The notes under the pieces were generated by a model. It did not search any database, was not told the DNA's origin, and saw only the letters and a list, made by a program, of their open reading frames with translations. From Pseudozyma flocculosa PF-1 (taxonomy: Eukaryota; Basidiomycota; Ustilaginomycetes; Ustilaginales; Ustilaginaceae), in the NCBI RefSeq assembly GCF_000417875.1, contig NW_006920869.1, forward strand, positions 1,853,759 to 1,917,758: 64,000 nucleotides of DNA, in the 5' to 3' direction. Each line of letters starts with the position of its first letter. Within the stretch, counting starts at the first letter, position 1. The position numbers and the translations under genes are program-made. This document shows positions 12,586-23,403 of this stretch, one piece after another.

Positions 12586-13633
12586 CTTGGAGACGAAGCA
12601 GATTAGGTGGCGGTTGGCAGCGGGCTAACAGGACGTGCTCGGACCTCGGTCTAGTTCCAGGGACGAGCTCAGTCGGACTCGTCGAGGGGGGACAAGGGGA
12701 GACGATTGGGCCGAAAGGGGGCAAAGTCTGTGTGGCGCTAGGCGGTAGCTAGTGTGGGCGCACCGAAGACGACGACGGCGACGACGAGGGCGGATTGCGG
12801 GGAGAGGGAGGTGGAGCAACGAGGAACAGGGGACAAAGGGATCGAGAGGGAAGCTCTGACCGACAATGTTGGCCCTTTTGAAGGGACTGGCGTGGTCTCG
12901 ACGGCTCGAGGCGTGGCCGAGAGGAGGCCCTGGGAGCGAAGCCGGCGACGGGAAGAGGAAATGGGCTGGCCCGGGGCTGGCTCTCTGTCCTCGATCTGGT
13001 GGCCACGGCACGCGCACCATCCCCGGTCTCGCCATGGCCTGCCTCGCCTCGCCTGGCAGAGGGCAAAGTTCATTTTCGACTCGCCGCCGCTCGACGGAGA
13101 GAGGCAGGCAGGCTAGGCCGGGCGGGTGCCCAGCCGGCTCTCGACAAGGTTTGGGTACATCGACGAGCAGCCCCGTCCGTCCGCGTGTGCTGCCCTGCTA
13201 GCCTAGCCCCGCCTAGCCTCTACGCCGCCGCCAGGCAAGAAGTGTAGTGTTGCACGCTGGCTCCTTTCCCATGTCGGACAGATCGCCCCGCCCTCCGGGC
13301 CCTTACGCCCAGAGGCAGGCAGGCCGGCTCGCTTCGTCCGCCGACCTTCGAGCGAAGACCTAGCCTGCTGGTCTCGCCTCCAAGCACGGCAGCCAGCAGC
13401 TGCATGCATGTGTTGAGGGTGAGAGCGCGGGCATGCAGCTGAGGCCTGCATCTGCGCATTAACTCAAAAGGAGTAGGCAGGCGATGCGGCCCACTCTCCA
13501 GAGAGGGGGGCCGGCGTTGCTGCGTTTCCGAAGGCCGTTCGTCTGTCTGCCCGGCTGCCGGTCTGTCTGCACGCAAGCAGCACGCTGGACGAGGGTCTGG
13601 ACACCGGCCAGGCCGCACGCCAGCCGTCGAGCG

Positions 13634-13634
<1 letters not shown>

Positions 13635-13675
<41 letters not shown>
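13635..13675. repeat. (AAGC)n microsatellite
   Basis: About ten near-perfect copies of the tetranucleotide AAGC run through this stretch of the gene-free region. Confidence 0.9.
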
Positions 13676-15043
13676 GAAGCAGCCATGCCAGCAGCAGGTG
13701 CACGCAGGTCAGAGAGGAGCAGAAAAATGCGGCGGTTGCCCAGCGATGCTGGCTGCTTCGGCTCGCACAAAAGCCGACCTAAGCCCTTGCTGCTGGGCCG
13801 CAGACCAAGCCAAGCCTGACGCGCAGCTCCCAGATCGACGCACCCATCACCACCACCACCGACCCTAGCCTAGTCTTCCACTCTCCTGCAGCTCCTGGCC
13901 TGCCAGACCATCGAAGGTCCTCGTCGCCTTGGCCAAATGGGTACCGAGTACGCTGGCGTGTTGCACTCGACACGCTGACTTCGTTTCATATGCTTCAGGC
14001 TCGACCTCGGAGCCAGCGCCGTTGCCATGCAGGGCAACCCTTTCTCACGCTTGGCCCCTTCGCCCCGTACTAGCTCCTTGTGCCGCCCCGCGACCGACGG
14101 TCGAGCCGTGGCCGTTCGTTGCCTATGAAGGGGCACCTACTCGACTCGACCGGCGACGACGATGGAGGCCTGGCAGCATGCAACCGACCGCCAGCCAGCC
14201 CCGATCGCAATCTTAATGCTTCAGGGGTTGGAGCAAGCCTCCTTCCGCGACGAATGTTGGCCCAGAGCATGAGCGAAGGACGTCCTGTCGCGACGTTCTG
14301 CTTGCTTTCATGGACCTGCCCGATGTGGATCTGGTTGTCGCTGCACTACCTCTCCGTCGTTGCCTTGCCCTCTCGAGGCGGAATCATGGCATCTTGCACC
14401 TCACTCCGCGACCAGCGATCTGGTCGACTCGAGCGCCGCGCGTCGGACGACGCCACCGGCTAGCTGGATCTCGCCGGGCCCTACAGTACTGTACTCTGCC
14501 GTCCTACATGCTTGGAACCTTCATCGATCCTTGACCGCCGGTAGTCCACCTTCTTGCCTCGACGCTGTCGACGGCTTCGGGTATCTTTCTCTCGAACGCA
14601 GCGGTCGATTCCGAGTTGCACAACCTTTGGAGCCACGGAAGCGTGCGCCGAGGCTATGGACGTTCGGAGCATGGCCCAGCTGCTCGCTCCATTCGGGCTC
14701 CGATTCCAGCCCCGTCTTGTCGGGATCTCTGTTCACGACCGGAGCATGCCGCATGGTGGCAGCAACGGCCTGCGTCCTCTTTTTTTCGTTTGACGCCCAG
14801 ACACCGACTGCCGCCGCCGACCGCCCGTCTGGCGGTTCAATTACCGTACCTGCTGCACCGCGTTTGGCCCTGAGCGAGCAGCAGGCAGGCAACCAGCTCG
14901 GCGATGGCGGGTGCATGTGAGAGGGCGGCATGTTCCGCGCTCCACCGTCGCCTTCTCACAGCCCGTTCGGGCCGGCGCGGGGAGGTAGGCTGGTTGTCTC
15001 GATCTTCGGGAAGGATAGGGGTGTGGGAAGGGGAGGCCCGCTT

Positions 15044-15091
15044 GCTCCTCGCTCCTCGCTCCTCGCACTTCGCACCTCGCTCCTCGCACCT
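15044..15091. repeat. GCTCCTCGC-type tandem repeat
   Basis: Five to six imperfect copies of a unit close to GCTCCTCGC or GCACCTCGC follow each other here. Confidence 0.8.
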
Positions 15092-17749
15092 TGACCTTCC
15101 ATACAACCGGCCGCCCAGCGGAGCGGGTACTTGTTGAGTGATCTACGCCATTGCTCGGTAGAAGAGTCGGTTGCCTTCCCTTGGCATGAACCCTTCCCTT
15201 GCCTCAAGAAAAAATCTTCGGATCACCGTCCAGCTCCCGTCATGCTGGCTGCGGCAGAGAAGGCGTCCAGGTAGGCATTAACAAGCCTGACCTATTTCTT
15301 CCCGCACTACCGTGCCCTTTGCGAGAGAACGGCATGGCTTCAAGATGATCTAGAACTCGCCATATTGCCCGCTCACAGTCAGTAGCTTGACGAGGAGCGA
15401 CAGAAGAAGGCAAGCACATACAGCACTAGTATTCGTCACAGCAGGAGCGCCACAAAGTGGCACATGGATCGTAAACGCCTAAGCCTGGGACGAGCGGCTG
15501 ATGAGGCACCTAGTTGGTTTCTGGCGACCGAGGCAAGATCTGGACTGGCGGCCGAGCCGACGCGCTTACCCTGACGCGCCGCGCGCCGTTCCCCGCCCTT
15601 GCAGGCGCTACTGTCCGCCCGTCTATCGGCTTTTCCATTGCAGCATCGACCACGGTGCAGACGCGCTCTGACTGACGGGTCTCTCTGGGTCGGAGAAGCC
15701 CTCATTCAGGATTGTTCAGCTGGCGCGGCCAACTCTCAGCATGTTGTGTCAAGCTGGTAGAAAGGGGGGTAGCGATTCTCCATCGGACGAGCCGGCAGCG
15801 AAACGGTCTGGCCGGCGGAGCTTTTTCGTGAACCTCTCGCGGAGCGGTCTTGGCTACACGCTACTGGAGGCCTGTGTCGATGGTGGAGAAGCATCCTGGC
15901 CTCCTCGTTCGCGCTCCCACACTACCGACTCCTTCCGCGTGGGTGGCTGAGTCTAGTCGCCGCGGACTTTTGCACGGGCCAGATCAACGTGCAAAGAAGC
16001 ACCGTACCGTGCCTGGAGCAGCCGAACTGAAAGAGTGGCGTCCGCTCCGGCTCTCAGCCTTCATCCGAGTTCTTTGTCTCTTCGGAACTGCAAGTCACTC
16101 GACCGGCCAGGCTGTCACGCCGACCGAGTACGTACGAAGCTGCCTTTCGTCGGGGGATTTACAGTATTTTGTGGCGTCGTCCTGTTCGAAGCCGGACGGT
16201 TATCGGTAGTACGTACTTGGACGGCCCTCCCAAAGGCCAGCTGGAGCCAGGACGCGGTCACCAAGTCTCCGCGCTCGACCGACCAAGGGAAGCCGGGCTG
16301 CGCGATGCCGGGCTGCGCAGCACCTGCTGTACGCCGACTTGCGCGCAGTCAGTTCATAAGTAGGTAATGGACGCGAGTGCGACTCTCGCGGCAAGTCCGC
16401 GCGGCGCCAAAGTGAGCCGCAGCGTTGAGCACGCAAGGCCTCTTCCGCCATCGTACGGCCGATCTAGCAGCATACGGCAGCATCCGCCTAGACCAGACAT
16501 TTCTTTTATTGCCAAGGCCTCCTGCCTGTTATCACTGCTTCCTGTATGTAGCGTTGAACGATGGCCATCCCAGAGGCGGATGATGTGAAAGCCAGCGCAC
16601 GCATGTGTCCCTGGTGCTGCTCTGTACAGTAGGCGTCGAGCAGGAAGATCGGTATCACGGCACCTCTGTTTGGCTGTCTGTTTGCCCGTCTGCTTTGAGA
16701 AACCAGATCAGCATGCCCACACTCGCGGCAACCAAAGCAAGCCAACGCGCGCGCACGCGCGCCTGCCCGTGGTGCGGGCCAGGTTCGACATGCGGAGAGG
16801 CGAGAGGAAAATGAAGACCTGCCTGAACGGGCCCTTGTTCATGCCATCCTTTTGTGCCCGTGCCCCTCATGTGTGACCATTCAAGCATGAACGGACGCTA
16901 CCAAGGCCCGGGGGCGTGCCGCGGAGAGGCTTGTCCGGTGCTCCGCTGTCGTCTGAGGCTGACACACGGCGCCGCAGCACCGACGGTCATCCAGGCAGGC
17001 GCCGTGGGTGCCGTCCGGCCCGGACGGGCCAGTCCAACGGGTGACTGCGGCAGAGGTGGTCAGCCACGCACGAGCCATTTCCCTACAGACAAAACATTGC
17101 GAATGGTGGTCGACCTCGGCCGGGCCACGTTTGTACAGACTCGTTGCATCCGTACGGCAGCATTTGTCAAGTACAGCGAGGCAGCCCACCTTGACGCCAC
17201 AGACGCTATTGAACGTACAGAGCCGCATTGCGATCTGGCCTGCATAATGCAGCGCTCTGACCTCGATGGAAGCCTTGCAGCGCGAACGGGCCCTAGCTCA
17301 GGGCAGTGAGCATGGGTCGAGCCCATGGTGACGTTCCACCGAAGAAGAACAGAGAGAGGTGGTACGGTACAAGCTGTCAGGAGCGTGTATTCGATTCGGG
17401 AAGAGAAGAAGGGGCACTCGTCTGACGGCCGTAGAGCTTTTGTCTCGCGGTACCGAAGCCTGGCTGGGATCGCACAGTGTCCAGGTACATGTTCATCGCC
17501 CGTTCGGAACATGGCGCGGTATGTCTGCGTCGGCTCAGCGTGAACGCCACCGCATTGACCACAGGAATCGCGACGACGAAGGTCCGGGCGACGTCTGCCA
17601 GCGATTTCGAGGGCGCAGGTGCCTTGGCGTGATCACCGGGCTCGTGCTTTGACCTCGACGCCACTCCGTCGAGTCGGGGTGCCTCCCCACGGTTCCCCTG
17701 GGCGCTGGACCGGAACGCGCTTGACTGCGGCTCACCCTCAGCCGCTCCA

Positions 17750-17766
17750 GGGGGGGGGGGGGGGGG
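17750..17766. repeat. 17-nt G homopolymer
   Basis: An uninterrupted run of 17 G residues on the plus strand. Such runs can form G-quadruplexes and are prone to sequencing and replication slippage, so the exact length may be uncertain. Confidence 0.85.
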
Positions 17767-18349
17767 TCAGTGCGGGATCCAAGTGCGGCATCACGTCGGA
17801 AGCATGAAACCTTGAAGTACCGGTACCGTGAGTAGCAGCAGCGTTACCGAGAGACGGAGGAGGCTCGGGGGCTAACAACGCTCGCTTCTCACATGCCTCG
17901 CGACGACCGTGTTAAGTTGGGACCTCTCGGGCCGCACCCACACCGTACGTACGTATAAACTTGCGACCCGTTGGCCTCCTTGCATGGGCAGCAGATGGGT
18001 CCCTCGTCGTTCCTGCAACGTCTCACACCGCGAGTCTAGAGACCCTGGTTGGCTGCGGACCAGCCTGCCTGCCTCGCTCAGCTTTCTTCTCAACGCTTGC
18101 CGAAGGTCGGATCGAGAGTGGGCGTGCGTGCAGCATGGCGCTCGTTTCAGTCTCGCGTATGACGGCCCGGATCCGAGGCATGGCCGGGGATCTCAAGACG
18201 ATCTGGTGGGTCGGGCAATCTCTAGGCCATCGATTCACACCTTCTCGCGCGGGTGGACGGGCAACTCGGACAGCGGACAGGCGATGCTCGCCGGCGCGGA
18301 AGGCAGCAGATCTCATTGCCCAGCAGGCCAAAGCGTGTAGGGTCCGGTC

Positions 18350-19171
18350 TCAATGGAGGTAATCCGACTCTTCCATCTGGAGCTGCTGCGGCGTGACCTT
18401 CTCGATCGGAGTCCGTTTTGGCGGAAGGAGAGCGGCCGCCACCTTGCGACCCTCTTCGGCGAGCAGGTTAAACGTCGAACATGCGTTTCTCTGCTCGTCG
18501 GGCGGGGGGAGAGGTGCATAGGGGGGAGGATGAGCGAGGGGAAGACGAGATCAGTGGGGACGGGGGTTGCTTACCGTGTTCTGAACGTCGAGCTGGATGC
18601 CGAGGTCGTTGATCAGCTTGCGGACCGAGGCCGGAGGCGGCAGGACCGTCTTGCCCGTGCCAAAGAGGAGGATCTCTGCAGGTGCGAGTCCGGAGGGCAG
18701 CGGAAGAAGTCGGTTAGAGCCGCCACGGTGCCAGGTCGGGAGCGAGGACAGGGACCGCCACTCACCGGGACGATCATCGACCATCTTAAACACCCTCCAT
18801 ACGTCCTCCTCGGACCACTGATCCCACCCTAGACCACCAGGAGTGGCGCGCATGGGATCTAGGGGCGGAGCATTCCACATGAAGACCTGGTTGTTGAGCA
18901 GGACGATGGGCGTCGAGAGGACGAGACCGTCCTGCAGCGTGAACGTCTCGTCCGACGTGCTGTGTATGCTGAGCGAGGGTCTCAGCGACGAGTCGAGGAT
19001 GTTGTGGAAGTCGTCGTACACGGTGCGGTGGCTGCCGTCGTTGGGCTTCCCACCGGGATCCTGCGAGGGCCTTGCAAAGTAGGGCGTCGTGGACAGCGCG
19101 CGTGGCAGCGCGGGCACGCAGCGGGAGACGACCAGCGGCCGAGCTAGACTTGGTGCGAGGCGGCGCAGCAT
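18350..19171 (-). CDS. NDUFAF3-like complex I assembly factor (Mth938/DUF498 domain)
   Basis: Predicted mitochondrial protein related to NDUFAF3, which works with NDUFAF4 in assembling NADH dehydrogenase. Three exons: 19171-18766, 18675-18575, 18490-18350; 215 residues. The N-terminus MLRRLAPSLARPLVVSRC is a typical amphipathic presequence. The domain core reads PEILLFGTGKTVLPPPASVR, then a helix, LDVQNTRNACSTFNLLAEEG and KVAAALLPPK, matching the Mth938-like fold pattern (G-T-G then an N-A-x-x-T-F/Y-N-x-L stretch). Both introns (90 and 84 nt) have GTGAGT or GTAAGC donors and CAG acceptors. NDUFAF3 assignment rests on motif and targeting; other DUF498 proteins are possible. Confidence 0.8.
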
Positions 19172-19589
19172 TGTGGCGGGCGGAGGTCGGCGGTAGCTGG
19201 TGGTGGCGTTGGAGAATGGGATGGTTGGTGCTGAGCAGCGCGGCGACAGTCGGGCCACGACGGGGGCAGGCAGAAGGACGAAAGACGTGTGAGCGAGCAA
19301 GGGCGTGTGTGGAGGTTTGGACCCCGCCCGCCCTGACGGCTGTTGGTCAGCCGCGACTCGGTTCCGAAGTTGACCCAAGTCGGGCCTCGCCACCTCCCGC
19401 GTTCGGCTCAGCCCTCCAAACGGCCTCCTTACATGCACATCGCAGCAAAGGTGATCGCTTGCACGCCTGCGATTCCGCGAGGTTACGCTAGGGTATAGGG
19501 AAGGGCTAGAGGCAGCTTCGAAAACAGCTCGCCATTCCAATGACCTCGACGGCACAAGGCTCGCGCCGTCAGCGCCGCGTCGCGCCTCG
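19172..19589. other. Intergenic, NDUFAF3-like promoter and zinc-finger gene 3' flank
   Basis: This 418-nt gap separates two minus-strand genes. It should contain the promoter of the NDUFAF3-like gene and the 3' untranslated region of the zinc-finger gene. No motif stands out. Confidence 0.45.
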
Positions 19590-22361
19590 TTACTCGTCGC
19601 CGGCATCGTCCTCCTCGGCCTCCTCCGCGACCGAGCCCTGGGCCTCGCCACCGCTCATCTTGGCCCTCAACCGATCCCTCTTCCTCTGATGCGTCTTCTG
19701 GTGTCGCGACGCCTGGTCGGGCCGGCTGAACCTCTTGCCGCACTCGTCGCACTTGAACGGCTTCTCGCCGCTGTGCAGGCGCATGTGCTTGGTCAGGTTG
19801 CTCGACTCGGCGAAGGCCTTGTCGCAGCCAGGATGCTTGCAGACAAACGGCTTGGCCCCAGAGTGCGTCCGCTTGTGGATCGTCAGCGATCCCGACACGC
19901 TAAACGCCTTGCCGCAACCGGGATGGTCGCACACAAACGGCTTCTCCTGCGTGTGCGTCCGCACGTGCTGCGCCAGCGTGTTGGCCTCGCTGAACCGCCG
20001 CCCGCACAGCTCGCACTTGAACGGCCGGTCGCCGGTGTGCGTCTGGATGTGGCGCAGGACCTTCTGCTTCTGCGAAAACTGCCGTCCCTTGTGGAACCGC
20101 TCGCAGCCCACCCAGCGGCACTCGTAGACCGCTTTGCCCGAGCCGACGTGCACGTTTGTGATGTGCTCCGTGAGGCCCTGGTGGTCCGCAAAGACCTCGG
20201 AGCAGCCCTCCCAGCCGCAGACGTGACCGCTCTTGCCGTCGGCACCGATCCTCACATTGTCGCAGCACCGGTCCTCACCCTCGTCAGGAGGGGCCGAAGA
20301 GCGTGCCCTCTTGTCAGCACGGCCCAGTGTCGCCGGTCGCGCCAGGTCGAGCTCTGCCGGACCTTGTCTTCTCCGCTTGCCGGATCGTACAGCAGCCATC
20401 GGTGCCGCATTCTCGAGAAGGCCAGGCTGGCTGCCTTGCGTCGCATGGCCGAGATGCGCCGTCCATAGGTGCTGCAGCATGGCGGCCGTGGCCTTGTCGT
20501 TGATGGCGTCCGTGTCGCTTGGCCAGTCCATTCCGGCCTCCTTCAGCATGGCGATGACATCGTCGAGCTGCACGTCCTGTTCTGGACCCGACGTCGAACG
20601 ACAGTCGCTCCACATACAGGGCATAGCGGCAGCCGCCGAGGACGGAGGCATAGCCAAAGCGCTGTCGACACCGTGCCCGCCGTGTGCAGCGATAGAAAAG
20701 TCGGGCCAGCCGTGGGCAGATCTGATAGGGGCCGACGTCGCAGACGCCGATGGGGCGGGGTCGACCTGCTTCTTAGCGAGGTGCGCGTGGTTGACGTGTG
20801 CGACTAGCTCCTCGACCGTCCAGAAGCGATCCTTGCACCCGGCCCATTGGCAGCGCTGGAGTCTGGCGTCTTCCTGCGGCGGGGCACTGCGAGCAGGAGC
20901 GGCCTTCGCTTGGTCGTCGAGTGCGATGGGGGCCAAATTTTGAGAGTCGGGCTCCGGATACCAACGAGCATGGAAGTCGGAGGCTTCCTGAGAGTTGGGA
21001 CCGCCGGAGGTCCATGTGGGCGGCAAGCACCCGCCATTGAAGGCGTGGCCGTGCGGCTGCGTAAAGTGACATGCGCTGCTCACGCTCGAGCCGGAGCCGG
21101 CGGCAGGCTGGATCGCGGCGAATCCGTTATGCCAGTCATCGTGCGATGCCGATGAGAGGGACGAAGAGCGAAAATTTTGAAGCTGAAGCCCATCATGCTG
21201 TCCTGCAGGGCCAGCGGAGGGCGTCTTTTGGTGCGTGTGTTGACGGTTCGCGCCATATGTGGGAGTGTCGATGGTGGAGTCGGTCACCGATGGAGAGTAA
21301 GCTGGGGTATGGCCGACAGAGGTCCGTTGGGAGCCGCTGAGGGAAACGTAGGAGGGGGTGGGCGGCTGGGACAGCTGACGAGGCTGGCAGGATGAAGCGT
21401 CGGCTTGCTGATGGTGATGAGACGGGCCACCTGACAGATACGCTGTGCTTGGCGGCGGGACGCAAGGCTCGTGGGTCGTGCAGAGGTCGTGCGCGGAAGT
21501 GCCGTGAGCAGCTACATCCTCGACCAGCCTCTGGCGCGCTGATGCATCTTGGGGACGATCTTCCGACTCGGTCAAGGAGGAGCGACAGCAGCAGCAGTCG
21601 AGTAGCTCCTGGAAGCTGCCGTACATCGTTCCGGGGCCTCGACCTTGGGCGCCGAATGGAAGGTTGCAGTCGGGGCAGTCGACGGCGTGCGGTGCAGGCG
21701 AGCCATCCTTGAGCTCGGGGCAGTGGGGCTCGTCGCAGCATTCCACGGCGGCGGTGGAGCAAGCCTGGCTCTTGCCATCGCTGCAGTCGGGGAGATCGCA
21801 GCATGTGGCGACCGGCAGGGCGCAAACGGGCGATCCTGTGCAAGTCGAGTCGAAGCAGGCAGTGGCAGAGGAGTGGATGCCGTCGCAGACCTCTGCCGAT
21901 GAGGTGTCGCAGTCGGTCGAATCGCAGCAGGCCATGGCCGTGGAGACGTGCGAGGCCGACGGGCAGCCTTTGGAGTCGCACGTGGAGCCATTGGCGAGCG
22001 AGGAAGCGCAGGTCAGCGTCTGGCAGTCATCGCAGGAGGAGGCGGTGGCATGGTCCATGTCACAGCACACCCAGTCGGCCCAGACGTGTTGCTGCTCGGC
22101 GAAGGTGCTGCCGAGTTCATCGGAGAGGTGCAGCGGGTGGCGAGAACCTTGAGAGAGTCCTTTGCCATTGTCGATAATGGGCGGTAGGATAGGCGGAGTG
22201 AGCAGTTGATGGAGATGCTGATAGGACGGGTCGATGACCTTGGCCTTGTCCGGGCTACGCGGGGAGGGCGGTCTGCTGCTGGCCAGATGTTGTTGGGCCG
22301 CCTGAATGAGTTCGAGAAGGCTCGCACGGGTCGGCAAGGGCGGCGAAGGCGCTGCGGTCAT
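19590..22361 (-). CDS. Zap1-like C2H2 zinc-finger transcription factor with cysteine-rich region
   Basis: Probable nuclear regulator of zinc homeostasis. A single exon encodes 923 residues. Residues 99-259 contain 27 cysteines, with recurring C-C/F-D-x-x-x-C units (CCDSTDC, CCDLPDC, CCDEPHC, CFDSTC). A separate C2H2 finger of the CQWAGC type lies at about 504-526, and a degenerate CMWSDC finger with a long loop at about 582-636. A C-terminal array of six fingers covers about 715-891, with CGWEGC and CRWVGC first and linkers such as TGDRPF, TQEKPF, SGAKPF and SGEKPF. The split layout of tryptophan-type fingers plus a C-terminal DNA-binding array resembles yeast Zap1. Basic residues (QRKRDRLRAK) follow the array and an acidic tail ends the protein. 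The zinc-regulator role is inference; the zinc-finger factor call is certain. Confidence 0.75.
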   Translation of the reverse strand: MTAAPSPPLPTRASLLELIQAAQQHLASSRPPSPRSPDKAKVIDPSYQHLHQLLTPPILPPIIDNGKGLSQGSRHPLHLSDELGSTFAEQQHVWADWVCCDMDHATASSCDDCQTLTCASSLANGSTCDSKGCPSASHVSTAMACCDSTDCDTSSAEVCDGIHSSATACFDSTCTGSPVCALPVATCCDLPDCSDGKSQACSTAAVECCDEPHCPELKDGSPAPHAVDCPDCNLPFGAQGRGPGTMYGSFQELLDCCCCRSSLTESEDRPQDASARQRLVEDVAAHGTSAHDLCTTHEPCVPPPSTAYLSGGPSHHHQQADASSCQPRQLSQPPTPSYVSLSGSQRTSVGHTPAYSPSVTDSTIDTPTYGANRQHTHQKTPSAGPAGQHDGLQLQNFRSSSLSSASHDDWHNGFAAIQPAAGSGSSVSSACHFTQPHGHAFNGGCLPPTWTSGGPNSQEASDFHARWYPEPDSQNLAPIALDDQAKAAPARSAPPQEDARLQRCQWAGCKDRFWTVEELVAHVNHAHLAKKQVDPAPSASATSAPIRSAHGWPDFSIAAHGGHGVDSALAMPPSSAAAAMPCMWSDCRSTSGPEQDVQLDDVIAMLKEAGMDWPSDTDAINDKATAAMLQHLWTAHLGHATQGSQPGLLENAAPMAAVRSGKRRRQGPAELDLARPATLGRADKRARSSAPPDEGEDRCCDNVRIGADGKSGHVCGWEGCSEVFADHQGLTEHITNVHVGSGKAVYECRWVGCERFHKGRQFSQKQKVLRHIQTHTGDRPFKCELCGRRFSEANTLAQHVRTHTQEKPFVCDHPGCGKAFSVSGSLTIHKRTHSGAKPFVCKHPGCDKAFAESSNLTKHMRLHSGEKPFKCDECGKRFSRPDQASRHQKTHQRKRDRLRAKMSGGEAQGSVAEEAEEDDAGDE

Positions 22362-23403
22362 GGTGATGGCCGCCGAAGCTATCCGCCAAGAGTCGTGCCC
22401 GAATGTCTAGCGGTGCGAAACGGCACCTTTGAGCAGCATGGGGCGGTGCAGGCGCTAGTTATTGGGAGGGGTGAGGGCGGGAGGTGATATGATGTTACGT
22501 TGGGAGAAGAGCCGCGTCGACGACTGTCGTCCGAGGGTCGGGCGAAGAGATTCTCTTCGAGGTTGTCGAGCGTCGGCGTGGGGCAGCGTTGTGAGGTTGA
22601 TTGGCCAGCGCCCGACGTCGGTCGAGGTTGGCGGTTGAAGCCAAATCGATGAGAACCCTCGCGGTTATCATCTTCGACAGGGTCAGTGCCATCAGATCGG
22701 CATCGGGCGTTTTTTTTTTAGTTGATTTAAAATATCGGGCTACGGCCGAGTGGGCAGCCTGATTCCGCACTCCGGTGAGGCTGGGGCTGCGACGCCGGAT
22801 CGAGTGAAAGCCGGTGCAGGCCCAGCCTCACGTAATTGGCGGCCCGCCAGCCAGCCAGCGAGCGACCCGCGCGCCAGCACCCTGGCCTGCCTGCCTCAGT
22901 CTGCGGCCTTTTTGCATTCCGGCGACGACCGGCAAAGTGGCCCGGCCAAAAGGCCAAGCAAGGCAAAGCCAAAGCCCAGCCAGCTCAGCCAGGTCGGCCT
23001 CGCGGGGCCAGAGTCTGGAAGAAAGGCCGGCTGGCAGGCAGGCGGGCAGGGCTGCATGGATCGAAACGCGGCCACACCCACACAGAGGCAGGCAGAGGCA
23101 GAGGCAGAGGCTCGGCCCACCGGCTACGATGGGAGAGACCGTTTCGACACCCGTTCAGCCGGTCGATGCGGGGCACCGCCAAAGTCGTCTCACCATAAAG
23201 CAAACCTCGTGCCTCCCCTCGTTCGCCACCCTCCTCCTCCCAACCATCCTCGCAACCCTGCCGCTACCCTTCGCCACATAGCCTTGCCCGCCCCCGCATC
23301 TGACACCCCACGCTGCGGCATCGCTAGCTAGACGACTCCATCGACGCCACCCATCCATCGATCCCCCCCTCCCCTTTGCTCCCGTCGCTTCCACACGCCC
23401 ACC
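22362..23403. promoter_or_regulatory. Shared upstream region of the zinc-finger and acyl-CoA oxidase genes
   Basis: About 1.0 kb lies between two divergent genes. It includes an AT-rich patch at about 22716-22737 (an A/T run followed by GATTTAAAATATC) in otherwise GC-rich DNA, and several GCCAG/GGCAGG-like tracts near 22846-23050. The last 60 nt before the acyl-CoA oxidase start are pyrimidine-rich, as in strongly expressed fungal genes. No consensus zinc-response or oleate-response element was recognised. Confidence 0.45.

Larger units (their letters stand above)
12586..18349. other. 5.8 kb gene-free region
   Basis: This is the longest stretch without a convincing gene in the window. It is bounded by the start of the DUF6534 gene and the 3' end of the NDUFAF3-like gene, so it carries at least one promoter and one 3' untranslated region. 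Open frames of up to about 190 codons exist on both strands but none resembles a known domain or shows a consistent exon chain. It contains an AAGC repeat (13635-13675), a GCTCCTCGC-type repeat (15044-15091) and a 17-nt G run (17750-17766). No tRNA-like box pair was seen. Confidence 0.55.

Noticed and set aside
16085..16205. Possible tRNA B-box (GTTCGAAGC)
   Set aside because: No matching A-box and no cloverleaf can be drawn upstream, so a tRNA is not supported.
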